Below are positions 8,764 through 18,808 of a DNA stretch of 64,000 bases, one piece after another. The first letter of the stretch is position 1. Each line of letters opens with the position of its first letter. This DNA comes from Tabrizicola oligotrophica (lineage in GTDB: Bacteria; Pseudomonadota; Alphaproteobacteria; Rhodobacterales; Rhodobacteraceae): the NCBI RefSeq assembly GCF_011008935.1, contig NZ_JAAIVJ010000008.1, positions 1 to 64,000 of the forward strand, written 5' to 3'. The notes under the pieces were generated by a model. That model did no database searches. It had not been told where the DNA came from and worked only from the letters and a program-made list of their open reading frames with translations. The translations under genes were made by a program, and so were the position numbers.

Positions 8764-9789
8764 TCAATTGTCACCAGAGAGAACCACATAATCCTGCCGC
8801 GCGCCATTGCGCACAACGCCCACGGTCACGAAAGTCGGCTGCGGTGGTGTTTCTACCACCTCCGGCGCGGGCTTGGTCAGCTCTTCCTTCAGCTCTTCAA
8901 GCCGCGCATCGACGTTGCCGCCAAGCGAGCGCACCATTTCCTCCAGCGAGGCGATGCGGGCCTCCTGTTCGCCGGCCCGGCCCTCGGCGGCGGCACGCTC
9001 GGCGGCAGCCATCGCCTCAAGATCCGATTCCAGCGCCGCAGCGGCCGAGGATTTCGACATTTCGGCCAGCGTCACCCGCTGGCTTTGCTCCACATCCGAC
9101 GACACCACATTGCGCAGCGCCAGCGACAGCGTGCCGATCGACGAGCCGAGCGTCAGTTTCTGCGCCTCTTCGGTGGAAACCTCGAAGGTCACGGTGCGCA
9201 CCACCGACGGCTGGTCCTTGCGGTCGTCGGCGATCTGGTCGATCGCCAGCACCCGCACGCCTTGCAGCAGCACGTCGACATAGGCCTCTTCGGCATTGTT
9301 GTTCTCGCTGCGGGTCAGCAGCACATCCACCCGGTCGCCGGGCAGCACGAAGCCCGCGACGCCCGCCACGTCATTAACGCGGATCGACAGCGCCTTGAGG
9401 CCGGGCTTGATGGCGGTGGAAAGCTTCGCGCGCTGGCCGGGGTTGGTGATGCGGCTGCCAAGCACCGGTTCACCCTTTTCGATCGAGGACAGCACGAAGC
9501 GCGCGGTTTCCTCGGAATTGTCGCCGATCTCCTCGACGGTCTTGAAGGCGCCGTCCGGCAGGGTGGCGCTGCCCCATGGAATGACTTCCAGCTTTTCCGG
9601 CACCACACGCTCGCCAAATCGCATCGCCTCTCTGGCGACGACGATGGTCTGCCGGGCGTCCGAGGCCGGACCGTCAGTCGAGGCCGCCAGTTCGGCGCGC
9701 TGGTCCGCGAGCCAGGACCGAACGCCCAGAACGGCCGTGATCCCGAGGATCGCGGCCACCAGAAGACTCAGAAGGGTCGATGTACGCAT
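8764..9789 (-). CDS. cpaB: Tad pilus assembly protein CpaB/RcpC
   Basis: This 341-residue periplasmic protein is anchored by an N-terminal helix (about 5-20). An SAF domain (IVVAREAMRFGERVVPEKLE, from about 49) is followed by the RcpC/CpaB domain (GFVLPGDRVDVLLTRSE). The C-terminus carries an Ala/Glu-rich coiled-coil stretch (about 230-305). CpaB family members stabilise the secretin and bridge it to other pilus parts. ATG 9789 is chosen over an upstream in-frame start because GGGGCAG precedes it at good spacing and the hydrophobic helix follows directly. Confidence 0.93.
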   Translation of the reverse strand: MRTSTLLSLLVAAILGITAVLGVRSWLADQRAELAASTDGPASDARQTIVVAREAMRFGERVVPEKLEVIPWGSATLPDGAFKTVEEIGDNSEETARFVLSSIEKGEPVLGSRITNPGQRAKLSTAIKPGLKALSIRVNDVAGVAGFVLPGDRVDVLLTRSENNNAEEAYVDVLLQGVRVLAIDQIADDRKDQPSVVRTVTFEVSTEEAQKLTLGSSIGTLSLALRNVVSSDVEQSQRVTLAEMSKSSAAAALESDLEAMAAAERAAAEGRAGEQEARIASLEEMVRSLGGNVDARLEELKEELTKPAPEVVETPPQPTFVTVGVVRNGARQDYVVLSGDN

Positions 9790-9964
9790 GCCTGCCCCAT
9801 TCCTTCGCAGAGATTCGCGCGGCATTGCTGCCTGATCGAACTCTGCCCTTGCCTGCCCAAAACCTCAACGCCGATTCTCCGCGGCTTGTCGAGCCGCCCT
9901 GACCCCTTGGGTCAGGGCGTTTGCCGTTCGCCCCGTTCAGGCCGAACCGCGCAATCCACCCATA

Positions 9965-10168
9965 TCAGGGAGCCGGGATGGCGTCATCGAGCGTGACGAT
10001 CCAGCCGGCCCAGGCGTTCCAGGCGGTGGTCAGGTTGGTGCCGAACAGGATGACCGCGGCGATCACACCGCCAACGAGCAGGCCGAGGAGGATGAGGTAT
10101 TCCGACAGCGCCACGCCATCCTCTTCCTTGCGAATGCGCGCGACCAGGTATTTGGCAATATAGAACAT
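9965..10168 (-). CDS. flp: Flp/Fap pilin
   Basis: This 67-residue prepilin has an 18-residue leader ending EEDG, cleaved before VALSEY, which places the required Glu and Tyr at +5 and +6 of the mature pilin. A hydrophobic helix (LILLGLLVGGVIAAVILFG) and a short polar tail follow. It is the major structural subunit of the Tad pilus. ATG 10168 is preferred because GGAG lies 6 bases upstream. The in-frame ATGs at 10180 and 10195 have poorer ribosome sites. The 353-bp gap upstream probably contains its promoter. Confidence 0.95.
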   Translation of the reverse strand: MFYIAKYLVARIRKEEDGVALSEYLILLGLLVGGVIAAVILFGTNLTTAWNAWAGWIVTLDDAIPAP

Positions 10169-10521
10169 TTTGAACTCCATTTCGTTGCGAGACATCCAGA
10201 CAACAACGCCACCCCGCCTGCCTGAACATAGCTGCATCAATCACGTCTACTGGCCAACCAATCACTTTTTAAAAATTCCGGGCCATGCCCTTGCGCCGAC
10301 TATGGCGACAAGCGGGCAGTCCTGTCAAGAAAATGCCCTATTTCACGGGAACATGGTGCAGCTTTGTGGCGAATTGATGGCATTGTTTTTCAATCATTAA
10401 CACTCGGGCCATTAACCCATCATTGATGAGCAACCCCCGGTTGAAAATTGGTCAAATCAAAGGCCACAGATTGAAACTGCCGCGAATCGCGGGCGAATCG
10501 ACCAGAGGTCTGAAGGCGGAT
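10169..10521. other. Intergenic region upstream of flp
   Basis: The 353 bp hold no convincing gene and are visibly richer in A+T than their surroundings (for example CACTTTTTAAAAATTCC near 10264). The flp promoter must lie here. Two CATTAAC direct repeats (10395-10401 and 10410-10416) are 15 bp apart. They resemble CtrA half-sites, but their 11-bp internal spacing does not fit the TTAA-N7-TTAA consensus. Confidence 0.5.
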
Positions 10522-12042
10522 TCAGCGCACCAGGATCGCTTCATCGCGGACAAATTCGTCCAGCGAGCCATTGCCGCCCCAGCCGGTGATGTCGATGATC
10601 TCGACGTCGATGGTGCCGTCGCCGGAACTGTTCGGCAGCATGGGGCGGGTCAGGAACAGCGAGGCATAGGAATTGACCCGCATGTCATCGGCTCCGTTGT
10701 CAGCCTCCGCCCCGCAGTCGATGATCGCGGCAAAGATGACGCGGCGTCCGGCTTCGGGGGGCGCGGGGTTGGTCTTGCTGGCGGAACAGATCGGGGTGCC
10801 ACGTTCCTTGAAATCGCCATTTTCAGGAGCGGCCGAATTGCCTTGCGACAAGGTATCAACCAGATTGTTGGCAATCTCGTAGCTGTAAACGTCATAGCGT
10901 GACGGCACCAGCCCGTCCGGCAGCGCGCCACCGGGATAGTTGGCGGCATCAAACACAGCCTCCGGCGGGGTAGTCTGGAAGTTGACTTGCCAATAGGTGT
11001 CGATGTTCCAGATCCCCGAGCCGACAAAGGCCCCCGCCGCGCCGTCACCGGGCGGGCTCATCGTGTTGTCATCGGGAAAGGCCTGCGCCCAAGTCGGATC
11101 TGTGGCCGGGCCTTTGTTGCAAGCATTGTTCGGGCCAGTCGCGCGTCTGACGAACCCTTTGCGCACATTGATATCCGGCGGATAGTCGTCGGCGGCATTG
11201 CCCATGTTGCCTTCATAGATGTCCATCCGCACATTCAGCCCCTGCGCGATGCCGGTCGCCGCGCCGGGCTTGGTCGTCACCATCCGCTGCGAATAGCAGG
11301 TCGGGTTGTATTCCCCGGCGAAGATGTCGCGGATCGCATTGGCCGAGGCCGTGGTGTTGTCATTGTGCCCGGTGACTTGCAGGAAGCCGAAATTGCCCGG
11401 CGAGGCGGTGTCAGAGCCTTTGGGGTGCAGGCGGATCAGCCGGGAGTAAAGATCGCCATCGGCGAAGGCCTGTTGCAGGTCGATCTCTTCGCTTTCAAAC
11501 GGGTTGCAGATGAACAGCGGCGTCACATCGCAGGCCGCCGTGGCGGAGGTCGCCACGGCAACCGCCCCGACCGGCACATCGCCCAGAATGCCGCCAAGCG
11601 TCGACAGATCCTCGCTTTGGGCGACGACATGGACGTAATAGGCCAGCGCGCCGTCAGTCGTGGCGTGGCCGGACAGATAGTCGGCGTCGATCGCCGTGTC
11701 GTCGCTGGCCGGGATCCCGTCAAGGAAGGTCACGGCATAGTCGCCGCCGTCGCCACCGAACGCCAGGGTGATGCGCGCGCCTTCGACCGACTGGCCAAGG
11801 AAGCTGACACTGTTCGACACGTTGCCCATGGCAGCGGTGGCCCGATCGATCGCGTCGACCCCGCCATCCAGCTCGCGCGCGCCGGCCAGCGCCATGGCAT
11901 CGGCCGCCGCCTGCAGGTCGGCATGGGCGTTGTTGCCGCGGCCAAGGTCGACCAGAAGCACCGTCATCAGGATGAAGGCGGGCAGCATGACCAGACCCAG
12001 CGTCAGGGCATAGCCCCGCTCAGATTTCACAAATCCAATCAC
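10522..12042 (-). CDS. tadG: TadG-like pilus assembly protein
   Basis: This 506-residue protein has an N-terminal transmembrane helix (GYALTLGLVMLPAFILMTVL, about 9-28) followed by the Tad/TadG motif LQAAADAMALAGARELDGG and a large extracytoplasmic domain. TadG proteins are pilus-assembly pseudopilin relatives. I place the start at GTG 12042 because GGAGG lies five bases upstream and the helix begins soon after. ATG codons further upstream add residues without family resemblance. It lies between the prepilin peptidase (97-bp gap) and flp. Confidence 0.85.
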   Translation of the reverse strand: MIGFVKSERGYALTLGLVMLPAFILMTVLLVDLGRGNNAHADLQAAADAMALAGARELDGGVDAIDRATAAMGNVSNSVSFLGQSVEGARITLAFGGDGGDYAVTFLDGIPASDDTAIDADYLSGHATTDGALAYYVHVVAQSEDLSTLGGILGDVPVGAVAVATSATAACDVTPLFICNPFESEEIDLQQAFADGDLYSRLIRLHPKGSDTASPGNFGFLQVTGHNDNTTASANAIRDIFAGEYNPTCYSQRMVTTKPGAATGIAQGLNVRMDIYEGNMGNAADDYPPDINVRKGFVRRATGPNNACNKGPATDPTWAQAFPDDNTMSPPGDGAAGAFVGSGIWNIDTYWQVNFQTTPPEAVFDAANYPGGALPDGLVPSRYDVYSYEIANNLVDTLSQGNSAAPENGDFKERGTPICSASKTNPAPPEAGRRVIFAAIIDCGAEADNGADDMRVNSYASLFLTRPMLPNSSGDGTIDVEIIDITGWGGNGSLDEFVRDEAILVR

Positions 12043-12139
12043 TTGCGCCTCCGGTGTTTGCCACAGCCAAAAGAGACCGATCCAGTCAACAATCGCGGGC
12101 ATTATGCCGCGACATCGGCCTTGCGTAAACAGCGGAGCA

Positions 12140-12643
12140 TCAGACGCCCGCCGAAACCATCGCAACCAGTGCCGCCAACGACATCGGCACGCCATAGGGA
12201 TAGGTGCGGCGCAACCGGAACAGCATCAGGCGGTCGCGGAACCGGCCGGGCGGAAAGATCGCCCCGGCCTTGGTGACCACAAGCAGCAGCACGGAGCCAA
12301 GGATCAGGCCAAGGGCATAGGCGCCAAGCCCCGCCCAGCCGACGGCAAGGCCCAGCGGGAAGTAAAGCTTGGCATCGCCCGCCCCCATCATCCGCAAGAG
12401 CCAAGCCAGAAGGCCAAGCGCGAACAGCAGCCCCGCCGCGCCAAGGTCGGCCAGAATCCCGGCGCTGTCACGGGTGGCGGCCAGAATCAGCGCCGGCCCC
12501 AGCAGGTACAGCACGTCACGGTTGCGGATCTTCAGGCTCTGGAAATCCACCCAGGCGATGCGCAGGAACATCCCCGCGCAGGCCACCATGGCCAGCGCGG
12601 CCAGACCGGTCAGCAAGACGCCCATCTGCGGCGGAACAGGCAC
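12140..12643 (-). CDS. cpaA: Prepilin peptidase CpaA/TadV (A24 family)
   Basis: This 167-residue polytopic aspartic protease cleaves Flp prepilin and pseudopilins at the inner membrane. Both catalytic aspartates are visible: one in RIAWVDFQSLKIRNRD (about residue 33) and one in the GxGD motif GAGDAKLYFPLG (about residue 88). About five hydrophobic helices follow each other. It lacks the N-terminal methylase domain of PilD, as expected for the short CpaA/TadV branch. It starts 3 bp after the TPR lipoprotein gene. Confidence 0.92.
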   Translation of the reverse strand: MPVPPQMGVLLTGLAALAMVACAGMFLRIAWVDFQSLKIRNRDVLYLLGPALILAATRDSAGILADLGAAGLLFALGLLAWLLRMMGAGDAKLYFPLGLAVGWAGLGAYALGLILGSVLLLVVTKAGAIFPPGRFRDRLMLFRLRRTYPYGVPMSLAALVAMVSAGV

Positions 12644-12646
12644 CGG

Positions 12647-13168
12647 TCAGATGCCCTGCAGATCGCCCTTGGCGCGGCGCTGGTAGTTCACCGAATTGCG
12701 CAGCAGTTCCAGATTGTTGGCGACATGCGGATTGTCGGGGGCCATCTCATAGGCGGCAAGGAAGTGCTGGCGCGCGCCCTGCAGGTTGCCCCGCAGCAAG
12801 AGCGAATAGCCATAGTTGTTGTGGAACACCACGGTATTGCCGATGATCGGCTTCAGCTGTCGGTAGGCCAGATCGGACTGGTCGAAGCGGGCCAGCATGT
12901 CATTGGCCGCGGCATAGCCCAGAAGCGCCTCGGGATCGGTCGGGGCGACCTCAAGCGCCTGCTTGAACAGCGAAGCGGCCTTGCCATAGTTCTCTTGCTT
13001 GAACTGCAGCTTGGCCGAAACGATGTGCTGGTCGTCCGGATAGTAGTCGCGGTTCGCCGTGTCGGTGATCGTGGTAGCCCTGTCGCCAAACCCCGAAAGG
13101 TCGCCCGGCGTGCCATCGACGCAGGCAGCAAGGGCCAAAACGGCCGCACCAGTAAGGAGTCTGCGCAT
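12647..13168 (-). CDS. tadD: TPR-repeat lipoprotein TadD
   Basis: This 173-residue lipoprotein has the signal MRRLLTGAAVLALAAC with lipobox LAAC, then TPR motifs (for example NYGKAASLFKQALEVAPTDP and GNLQGARQHFLAAYEMAPDN). TadD-type proteins scaffold or pilot Tad components. ATG 13168 follows GGGGCAGTT and begins the lipoprotein signal directly, so it is better than the upstream in-frame start at 13192. It is the first gene of the minus-strand pilus cluster, and its promoter should lie in 13169-13321. Confidence 0.88.
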   Translation of the reverse strand: MRRLLTGAAVLALAACVDGTPGDLSGFGDRATTITDTANRDYYPDDQHIVSAKLQFKQENYGKAASLFKQALEVAPTDPEALLGYAAANDMLARFDQSDLAYRQLKPIIGNTVVFHNNYGYSLLLRGNLQGARQHFLAAYEMAPDNPHVANNLELLRNSVNYQRRAKGDLQGI

Positions 13169-13321
13169 AACTGCCCCATGAAAATTTTTCATTGGCGGAA
13201 ATCTGCGCTTTTTGCCCGGCGCTGTCCATAAGCGGGCGACAGGAAGTTGCGCAAAGCCGCGAAATTCCGGGCAATGAGTGCAGTGATGTCACGCTGGGGC
13301 CGGTTTCACCCCGCCCGCGCC

Positions 13322-14119
13322 TTACAACCCGCTGAAGAAGAACCAGTTCAGCAGCCACCAGCCCCCCGCCATATGCGCCCCCATCAGCGCCGCCCAGGTC
13401 AGGAACACCAGCACCGCGGTCTTTTTCGGCATGGCGGCGTGTTTCGGGGCCAGCGCCTCGGGGTGATAGAGGAAATGCGCCCCGACCAGGCAGGTCATCA
13501 GCAGCGTGGTCGATTGCACATGAAAGCCCAGCGCCGTGGCGAAGGCCGAGGTTGCCAGCAACAGAAGTACCGTCTTGCGCGGCATCAGGCTGCGCCCGAT
13601 GAGCGCGAGGCACCGCCCGCCATCCAGCGGCCAGAGCGGCAGGAGGTTGAGCGCGTTGAGCGCGGCAATCGTGCCGCCGATTGACATCAGGATCGGGTGC
13701 AGGGCCGAGCTTTCCGCGTCAAGCAGGAGCCCGATGCCGACCAGCGGCACCATCGGCACCAGCGACAGGCCGGCGCCCGCAAGCGCAATGAACGCCTCTT
13801 CCGCATCCGAGCGCGTCGCCTTGTCCGAGGTCGACAGGCTTGCCACCATGGGCAGGGCCCGGAACCGGGCACCGTCATGGCCAAGCGCCCGATAGGCAAG
13901 GAAATGGCCCAGTTCATGCACCAGCAGGCCCGCCACCAGCCCGAAGGCATGCGGCCCCTTGAACAGGGAAAAGACGATGGCGAAGAAGGCCAGCCCCAGC
14001 CAGAACGACCGGTACTCGATGCGCGAGATCAGCACGTTTTCCCCGGTGACCACCCGCCCCGGCCGCATCACGACCATGGCAAAGAGGGCGAATACGAAAA
14101 CTGCGACAACACCGGTCAT
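13322..14119 (-). CDS. Site-2 protease-like M50 membrane metallopeptidase
   Basis: This 265-residue polytopic protein has the zinc-binding motif HELGH at residues 68-72 and the second M50 motif NLLPLWPLDGG at 158-168. This places it among M50/S2P intramembrane proteases, which cleave membrane-bound regulators or processed signal peptides. No PDZ or CBS domain is seen. ATG 14119 is preceded by GGGAGA and opens on a hydrophobic helix. The longer frame to 14182 adds an implausible polar head. The substrate is unknown. It lies upstream of, and on the same strand as, the pilus genes but is separated by 153 bp. Confidence 0.85.
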   Translation of the reverse strand: MTGVVAVFVFALFAMVVMRPGRVVTGENVLISRIEYRSFWLGLAFFAIVFSLFKGPHAFGLVAGLLVHELGHFLAYRALGHDGARFRALPMVASLSTSDKATRSDAEEAFIALAGAGLSLVPMVPLVGIGLLLDAESSALHPILMSIGGTIAALNALNLLPLWPLDGGRCLALIGRSLMPRKTVLLLLATSAFATALGFHVQSTTLLMTCLVGAHFLYHPEALAPKHAAMPKKTAVLVFLTWAALMGAHMAGGWWLLNWFFFSGL

Positions 14120-14343
14120 GCCAGATCTCCCATCGTGACAGGCCATGATTCCCAAACGGGTTTGTCCTTTTTTTGCGCCCAATGTGTTAGGAATCTGTCA
14201 ATTGGCCCCGGTATGAGCGTCGATTTGCGCATGGCCAAAGGCCGCCGCGCGCCAAGCCGCGATCACGGTCACACCTTGGCGCCTCCCCCGCGGGCATGCC
14301 CGCACCTGAGCCGGCTGAAGTGCCACCCACGCCCTGCCGCGCG

Positions 14344-14372
14344 GCAAAGCCCCCGGCACGGGACGCGGGGGC
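14344..14372 (-). terminator. Possible rho-independent terminator of tdh
   Basis: A GC-rich hairpin (arms 14349-14355 and 14366-14372, GCCCCCG/CGGGGGC) lies 14 bp after the tdh stop on the minus strand and is followed by only three T residues. The weak T tract lowers confidence. Confidence 0.45.
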
Positions 14373-14385
14373 CGGGCCTGCCGCC

Positions 14386-15411
14386 TCAGCCCCAGTCCAG
14401 CACCACCTTGCCCGACAGGCCCGAGCGCATGGTCTCGAACCCGGTCACGAAGTCGTCGGCCTTGAAGCGGTGGGTGATGACGCGGCGCACGTCCAGGCCG
14501 TTTTCCAGCATGGCGATCATCTTGTACCAGGTTTCAAAGATTTCCCGGCCATAGACCCCCTTGATGGTGATGGCCTTGAAGACGATGCGGCTCCAGTCCA
14601 CCGGCGATTTCCCCGGCGGGATGCCGAGCATGGCAATGCGCCCGCCCATCACCAGATTGTCGACCATCTGGTCAAGCGCCTGCTGGTTGCCGCTCATCTC
14701 CATGCCGACATCGAAGCCTTGAGACATCTTCAAGGACGGATAGACCGAGCGCAGATCGGTCTCGGCCACGTTCACCGGCACCACATCGGCGACCTGCGCC
14801 GCCAGCTCCAGCCGTGCGGGGTTCACGTCGGTAATCACCACATGCCGCGCGCCGACATGCCGCGCCACTGCGGCGGCCATGATGCCGATCGGCCCGGCGC
14901 CGGTAATCAGCACGTCCTCGCCCACCAGATCGAAGGACAGCGCCGTATGCACGGCATTGCCCAAGGGATCGAGAATCGCGCCGATCTCGTCGTCGATGGT
15001 GTCCGGCAGCGGCACCACGTTGAAGGCCGGCAGCCGCAGGTATTCGGCAAAGGCGCCCTGTTCGTTGACGCCGATCCCCCGCGTCGCCGGGTCAAGGTGG
15101 AACTTGCCGGCGCGGGACTGGCGGGAAAGCTTGCCGATCAGGTGGCCCTCGCCCGAGCAGCGCTGGCCAATCTCCAACCCCTCGACCAGCGCCCCCTTGG
15201 CGACGATCTCGCCGGCAAACTCATGCCCCGTCACCAACCCGACCGGCACAGTGCGCGCCGCCCAGTCGTCCCAGTTCCAGATATGGATGTCGGTGCCGCA
15301 GATCCCGGTCTTCTTCACCTTGATCAGCACATCCTCCGGCCCGATCTCCGGCACCGGCCGGTCGACCTGCCACAAGCCGACTTCAGGCTTCACTTTTGCC
15401 AAGGCTTTCAT
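14386..15411 (-). CDS. tdh: L-threonine 3-dehydrogenase
   Basis: This 341-residue zinc medium-chain dehydrogenase oxidises L-threonine to 2-amino-3-ketobutyrate with NAD+. The catalytic zinc ligands Cys38 (GICGTD) and His63-Glu64 (TGHEFAGE) are present, as is the Rossmann motif GAGPIG. The structural-zinc lobe, usually four cysteines near residues 90-110, has none here: the segment reads [20 protein letters not shown]. Its start codon shares the A of the kbl stop (TGATG), so the two are translationally coupled. The product passes directly to Kbl for cleavage to glycine and acetyl-CoA. Confidence 0.95.
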   Translation of the reverse strand: MKALAKVKPEVGLWQVDRPVPEIGPEDVLIKVKKTGICGTDIHIWNWDDWAARTVPVGLVTGHEFAGEIVAKGALVEGLEIGQRCSGEGHLIGKLSRQSRAGKFHLDPATRGIGVNEQGAFAEYLRLPAFNVVPLPDTIDDEIGAILDPLGNAVHTALSFDLVGEDVLITGAGPIGIMAAAVARHVGARHVVITDVNPARLELAAQVADVVPVNVAETDLRSVYPSLKMSQGFDVGMEMSGNQQALDQMVDNLVMGGRIAMLGIPPGKSPVDWSRIVFKAITIKGVYGREIFETWYKMIAMLENGLDVRRVITHRFKADDFVTGFETMRSGLSGKVVLDWG

Positions 15412-16598
15412 CACAGCACCCCCGTCTCGCGTCCCGCCGAGGCAAACGCCTCCAGCGCAAAATCCAGATCGTCCAAGGTCAGCTTCGCATTCATCTGCGT
15501 GCGGATGCGCGCCCGCCCATGCGGCACCACCGGATAGAAGAAGGCCGACACCATCACCCCCCGCGCATCCAGCGCCCGGGCAAAGGCCTGCGCCTTCGGC
15601 GCCTCGCCGATCATCACCGGGATGATCGGATGCTCGCCGGGCAACAGCGTAAAGCCCGCCGCCGCAAGACCCGCCCGCCAATGCGCGGCATTGCGGAAAA
15701 GATCGGCGCGCAGCCCGTCCGCGCCCTCGACCAGATCAAGCGCTGCCAGCGCCGCCCCCACCACCGCCGGCGGCAGGGCGTTCGAGAAGAGATAGGGCCG
15801 CGCCCGCTGCCGCAAGAGGTCGATCACCGGCTGCGGCCCGGCGATATAGCCGCCGAGCGCCCCGCCCAAGGCCTTGCCCAGCGTGCCGGTCAGAATGTCC
15901 ACCTGCACCCCGGCATGGGCCGGCGTGCCGCGCCCCTCGGGCCCCATGAACCCCGTGGCGTGGCAATCGTCCACCATGGTCAGGCAGTCATGGGCATCGG
16001 CGATCCGGCGGATTTCCTTCAGGTCGGCCAGATAGCCATCCATGGAAAACACCCCGTCGGTGGCGATCATCACGAACCGCGCGCCACCCTCCCGCGCGGC
16101 CTTCACCTGACGCTCGAGATCGGCCATGTCGCCATTCTGGAACCGATAGCGCCGCGCCTTGCACAGCCGGATGCCGTCGATGATCGAGGCATGGTTCAGA
16201 CTGTCCGAAACAATCGCATCCTCCTCGCCCAGCAGGGGCTCGAACAGCCCGCCATTGGCGTCGAAACAGGCCGCGAACAGGATGGCATCCTGCATCCCCA
16301 GAAACCGCGCGATCCGGGCCTCCAGCGCGCGGTGCAGATCCTGCGTGCCGCAGATGAAGCGGACCGAGGCCATGCCATAACCATGGCTCGCCATCGCCGC
16401 CTCCGCCGCCGCGATCAGCCGCGGATCATCGGCCAGCCCGAGATAGTTGTTGGCGCACAGGTTCAGCATCCGCCGCCCGCCGACCTGCACATGCGCCCCC
16501 TGCGCGCCCTCAATCAGGCGCTCGCGCTTCATCAGGCCGTCAGCCTCGATCTCGGTCAGCGTGGCGGCAAGGTGATCCAGAAACCGATTTTCTGTCAT
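15411..16598 (-). CDS. kbl: 2-amino-3-ketobutyrate CoA ligase (glycine C-acetyltransferase)
   Basis: This 395-residue PLP enzyme of the alpha-oxoamine synthase family splits 2-amino-3-ketobutyrate with CoA to glycine and acetyl-CoA. The PLP-binding motif [18 protein letters not shown] contains the Schiff-base lysine. The segments [13 protein letters not shown] and [11 protein letters not shown] are typical of the family. It overlaps tdh by one base and forms the threonine-degradation operon with it. It could be confused with 8-amino-7-oxononanoate synthase, but the tdh partner fixes its identity. Confidence 0.96.
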   Translation of the reverse strand: MTENRFLDHLAATLTEIEADGLMKRERLIEGAQGAHVQVGGRRMLNLCANNYLGLADDPRLIAAAEAAMASHGYGMASVRFICGTQDLHRALEARIARFLGMQDAILFAACFDANGGLFEPLLGEEDAIVSDSLNHASIIDGIRLCKARRYRFQNGDMADLERQVKAAREGGARFVMIATDGVFSMDGYLADLKEIRRIADAHDCLTMVDDCHATGFMGPEGRGTPAHAGVQVDILTGTLGKALGGALGGYIAGPQPVIDLLRQRARPYLFSNALPPAVVGAALAALDLVEGADGLRADLFRNAAHWRAGLAAAGFTLLPGEHPIIPVMIGEAPKAQAFARALDARGVMVSAFFYPVVPHGRARIRTQMNAKLTLDDLDFALEAFASAGRETGVL

Positions 16599-16685
16599 GA
16601 CGGAAATCCTCCAATTTAGCGGATACTGCCTGCGGCGCCCAGAGATGTCAAGATAACGGAAAACATCCGCAAAAGTGGAAATTCC

Positions 16686-16737
16686 TTTCAGACTGGCTCA
16701 AATATCCCACGGGGGCTCGGGGGTGTGAAACCCCCGC
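16686..16737 (+). repeat. Dispersed intergenic repeat, copy 1
   Basis: The copy starts TTTCAGACTGGCTCAAATAT, continues through CCCACGGGGG and ends in a hairpin GGGGGT-GTGAA-ACCCCC. It matches the copies at 47079 and 55681 almost base for base. It lies just downstream of the XRE-cupin gene and could act as its transcription terminator. Confidence 0.85.
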
Positions 16738-16747
16738 TCCGCCCCGC

Positions 16748-17308
16748 TCAACTGTCCTGCACGATCAGAATGGCGCGCGCCGGTCCGCCTTCGGCCCGGA
16801 TCGCATGGTCGCGGTCAGCGGGGTAGCGCGCGGTATCTCCGGGGCCAAGCAGGCTTTCCTCCTCGCCCGAGCGCACCCGCAACGCGCCTTCAACCACCGT
16901 CAGATGCTCGCGGCAGCCCGGCGAATGCGGCTCGCTTTCCAGGGCGCCGCCGGGGCCGAAACTCAGGTCATAAACCTCATGCTCTCCCACCGCCTCGGCG
17001 GGCGACAGGATGCGGATCGACACCGACTTGCCGCGTCCCAGAATGACCGGGGCGCTTGCGGCGCGGATCACTACGATGCCCGGTTCGGGCTTGCCTTCCA
17101 GAAGACCCGCGAAATCCACCTGCAGCGCCTGGGTCAGGTTCCACAAGGTTGCCACGGTGGGCGAGGATTCGCCGCGCTCGATCTGGCTGACCATGCTGCG
17201 CGACACACCCGACAGCTTGGCCACCGCGTCCAGCGACAAGCCGCGCGCCTTGCGCGCGTCGCGCAAGGAGGCGGCCAGCCGGTCATGGATGTCGGAACGC
17301 GGGTTCAT
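16748..17308 (-). CDS. XRE-family transcriptional regulator with cupin domain
   Basis: This 186-residue regulator has an N-terminal helix-turn-helix (about 9-64, core LSGVSRSMVSQIERGESSPT) and a C-terminal cupin domain (about 105-180, SPGCREHLTVVEGALRV) that could bind a small effector. It lies upstream of kbl-tdh on the same strand with 149 bp between, and may regulate threonine/glycine metabolism. That link is inferred from position only. I use ATG 17308 (MNPRSDIH) rather than the ATG three codons earlier, but the difference is small. Confidence 0.88.
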   Translation of the reverse strand: MNPRSDIHDRLAASLRDARKARGLSLDAVAKLSGVSRSMVSQIERGESSPTVATLWNLTQALQVDFAGLLEGKPEPGIVVIRAASAPVILGRGKSVSIRILSPAEAVGEHEVYDLSFGPGGALESEPHSPGCREHLTVVEGALRVRSGEEESLLGPGDTARYPADRDHAIRAEGGPARAILIVQDS

Positions 17309-17428
17309 GGCCGCCACCCTGCCCGCCCGCGCCGCCCGCCGTCAACCGCAACTTGGCGCCCCCGGAGAAGAAGTGCCCCCAGACAGGAAGCGCTCCCGAC
17401 GAGAAGCGCGCCGCGCGCCCGAGGAGGC

Positions 17429-18808
17429 TCAGGTGCCGCAGAAGGTGACGTAGCGGCCAAAGCCCTCGGGCGCCGGCAGGGCAAAGCCCTCGCGCCCCGT
17501 CGCGGGCGCAAAGGGGCGGCGCACTTCGGCCAGCAACGCCTCAAACGGTGCCATGTCGCCCGCGCTTGCCGCCTGCAAGGCCGCCTCGACCAGATGGTTG
17601 CGCGGGATCACCGCCGGGTTGACCGCCTGCATCGCGGCAAGATCGGGCGACAGCGCCCGCCAGCGCTCGACCCATGCGGCAAACTCCGGCGCAGCCGTCC
17701 GCCCCTCGCCCAAGCCACGGAAGAACAGCGTCCAGTCCTGCCCCGGCATCAGCGCCAGAAGATCATCGACCAGCCCGGCCTCGGGCGCGGCAAGGCCCAG
17801 CTTCGCCGCCATCACCGCCAGAAACGCCTCCCGGTAGATCCCGGCAATCGCGCCAAGCCGGTCATTGGCCAGAGCCACCGCCCGCTCCTCGTCGGCATCG
17901 AAGAACGGCAGCAGGCATTCCGCCAGCCGCGCCAGATTCCAGCCCAGGATCAGCGGCTGGTTGCCATAGGCATAGCGCCCCTGCCGGTCGATCGAGGAAA
18001 ACACCGTGCCGGGCGCATAGGCTTCCATGAAGGCGCAGGGGCCATAGTCGATGGTCTCGCCCGACAGCGCCATGTTGTCGGTGTTCATCACCCCATGCAC
18101 GAAGCCCACCCCCATCCACTGCGCAATGAGCTTTGCCTGCGTCCGCAGCACGGCGTCAAACAGGCCCAGCCCATCGCCGGGGGCAAGCTGCGGATAGTGC
18201 CGGGCAATGGTGTAATCCACGAGCGCGCGCAGCTTGTCCGCCTCGCCGCGCGCCGCGAAGAACTGGAACGTGCCCACCCGGATATGGCTTGCGGCCACCC
18301 GCGCCAGCACTGCGCCCGGCAGGGCCGCGCCGTCGCGCCAGACCGTCTCGCCCGTGGCCACCACCGCCAGCGACCGCGTCGTCGGGATGCCCAGCGCCGC
18401 CATCGCCTCGGAGATCAGGTATTCCCGCAGCATCGGCCCGACTGCCGCCTTGCCATCGCCACCGCGCGAAAACGGCGTGCGGCCCGAGCCTTTCAGCTGG
18501 ATGTCCCAGCGCCGGCCCTGCCCGTCCAGTACCTCGCCCAGAAGATGCGCCCGCCCGTCGCCAAGCTGCGGCGAGAAACCGCCGAACTGGTGGCCGGCAT
18601 AGGCCAGCGCCGCAGGGTCGGCCCCCGGCACCGGATCGGCGCCGGAAAACCAGGCGGCCGCATGCGCCCTGACTTCGGGCTCCAGCCCGAGTTCGGCCGC
18701 CAGCGCTGCGTTCCACGCCAGCAGGCGCGGCGCCGGCGCCGTCTCGGGCGCCAGCCGCAGGTAGGTTCCCGGCAGGTCACGCAGATAGCTGTTGTCGAAC
18801 CGGATCAT
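17429..18808 (-). CDS. selO: Protein adenylyltransferase SelO (YdiU)
   Basis: This 459-residue pseudokinase-fold protein transfers AMP from ATP to hydroxyl side chains of target proteins. The characteristic segments are [40 protein letters not shown] and [20 protein letters not shown], which together supply nucleotide and metal ligands. ATG 18808 follows GGGAG at suitable spacing and starts [13 protein letters not shown], as the family usually does. Bacterial members lack the C-terminal selenocysteine of the animal protein, and this one ends [10 protein letters not shown]. It lies on the same strand as the XRE regulator. Confidence 0.95.
   Translation of the reverse strand: MIRFDNSYLRDLPGTYLRLAPETAPAPRLLAWNAALAAELGLEPEVRAHAAAWFSGADPVPGADPAALAYAGHQFGGFSPQLGDGRAHLLGEVLDGQGRRWDIQLKGSGRTPFSRGGDGKAAVGPMLREYLISEAMAALGIPTTRSLAVVATGETVWRDGAALPGAVLARVAASHIRVGTFQFFAARGEADKLRALVDYTIARHYPQLAPGDGLGLFDAVLRTQAKLIAQWMGVGFVHGVMNTDNMALSGETIDYGPCAFMEAYAPGTVFSSIDRQGRYAYGNQPLILGWNLARLAECLLPFFDADEERAVALANDRLGAIAGIYREAFLAVMAAKLGLAAPEAGLVDDLLALMPGQDWTLFFRGLGEGRTAAPEFAAWVERWRALSPDLAAMQAVNPAVIPRNHLVEAALQAASAGDMAPFEALLAEVRRPFAPATGREGFALPAPEGFGRYVTFCGT

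Noticed and set aside
10395-10416. CtrA-like TTAA pair upstream of flp
   Set aside because: The two TTAA are 11 bp apart, not 7, so the known CtrA consensus is not met.
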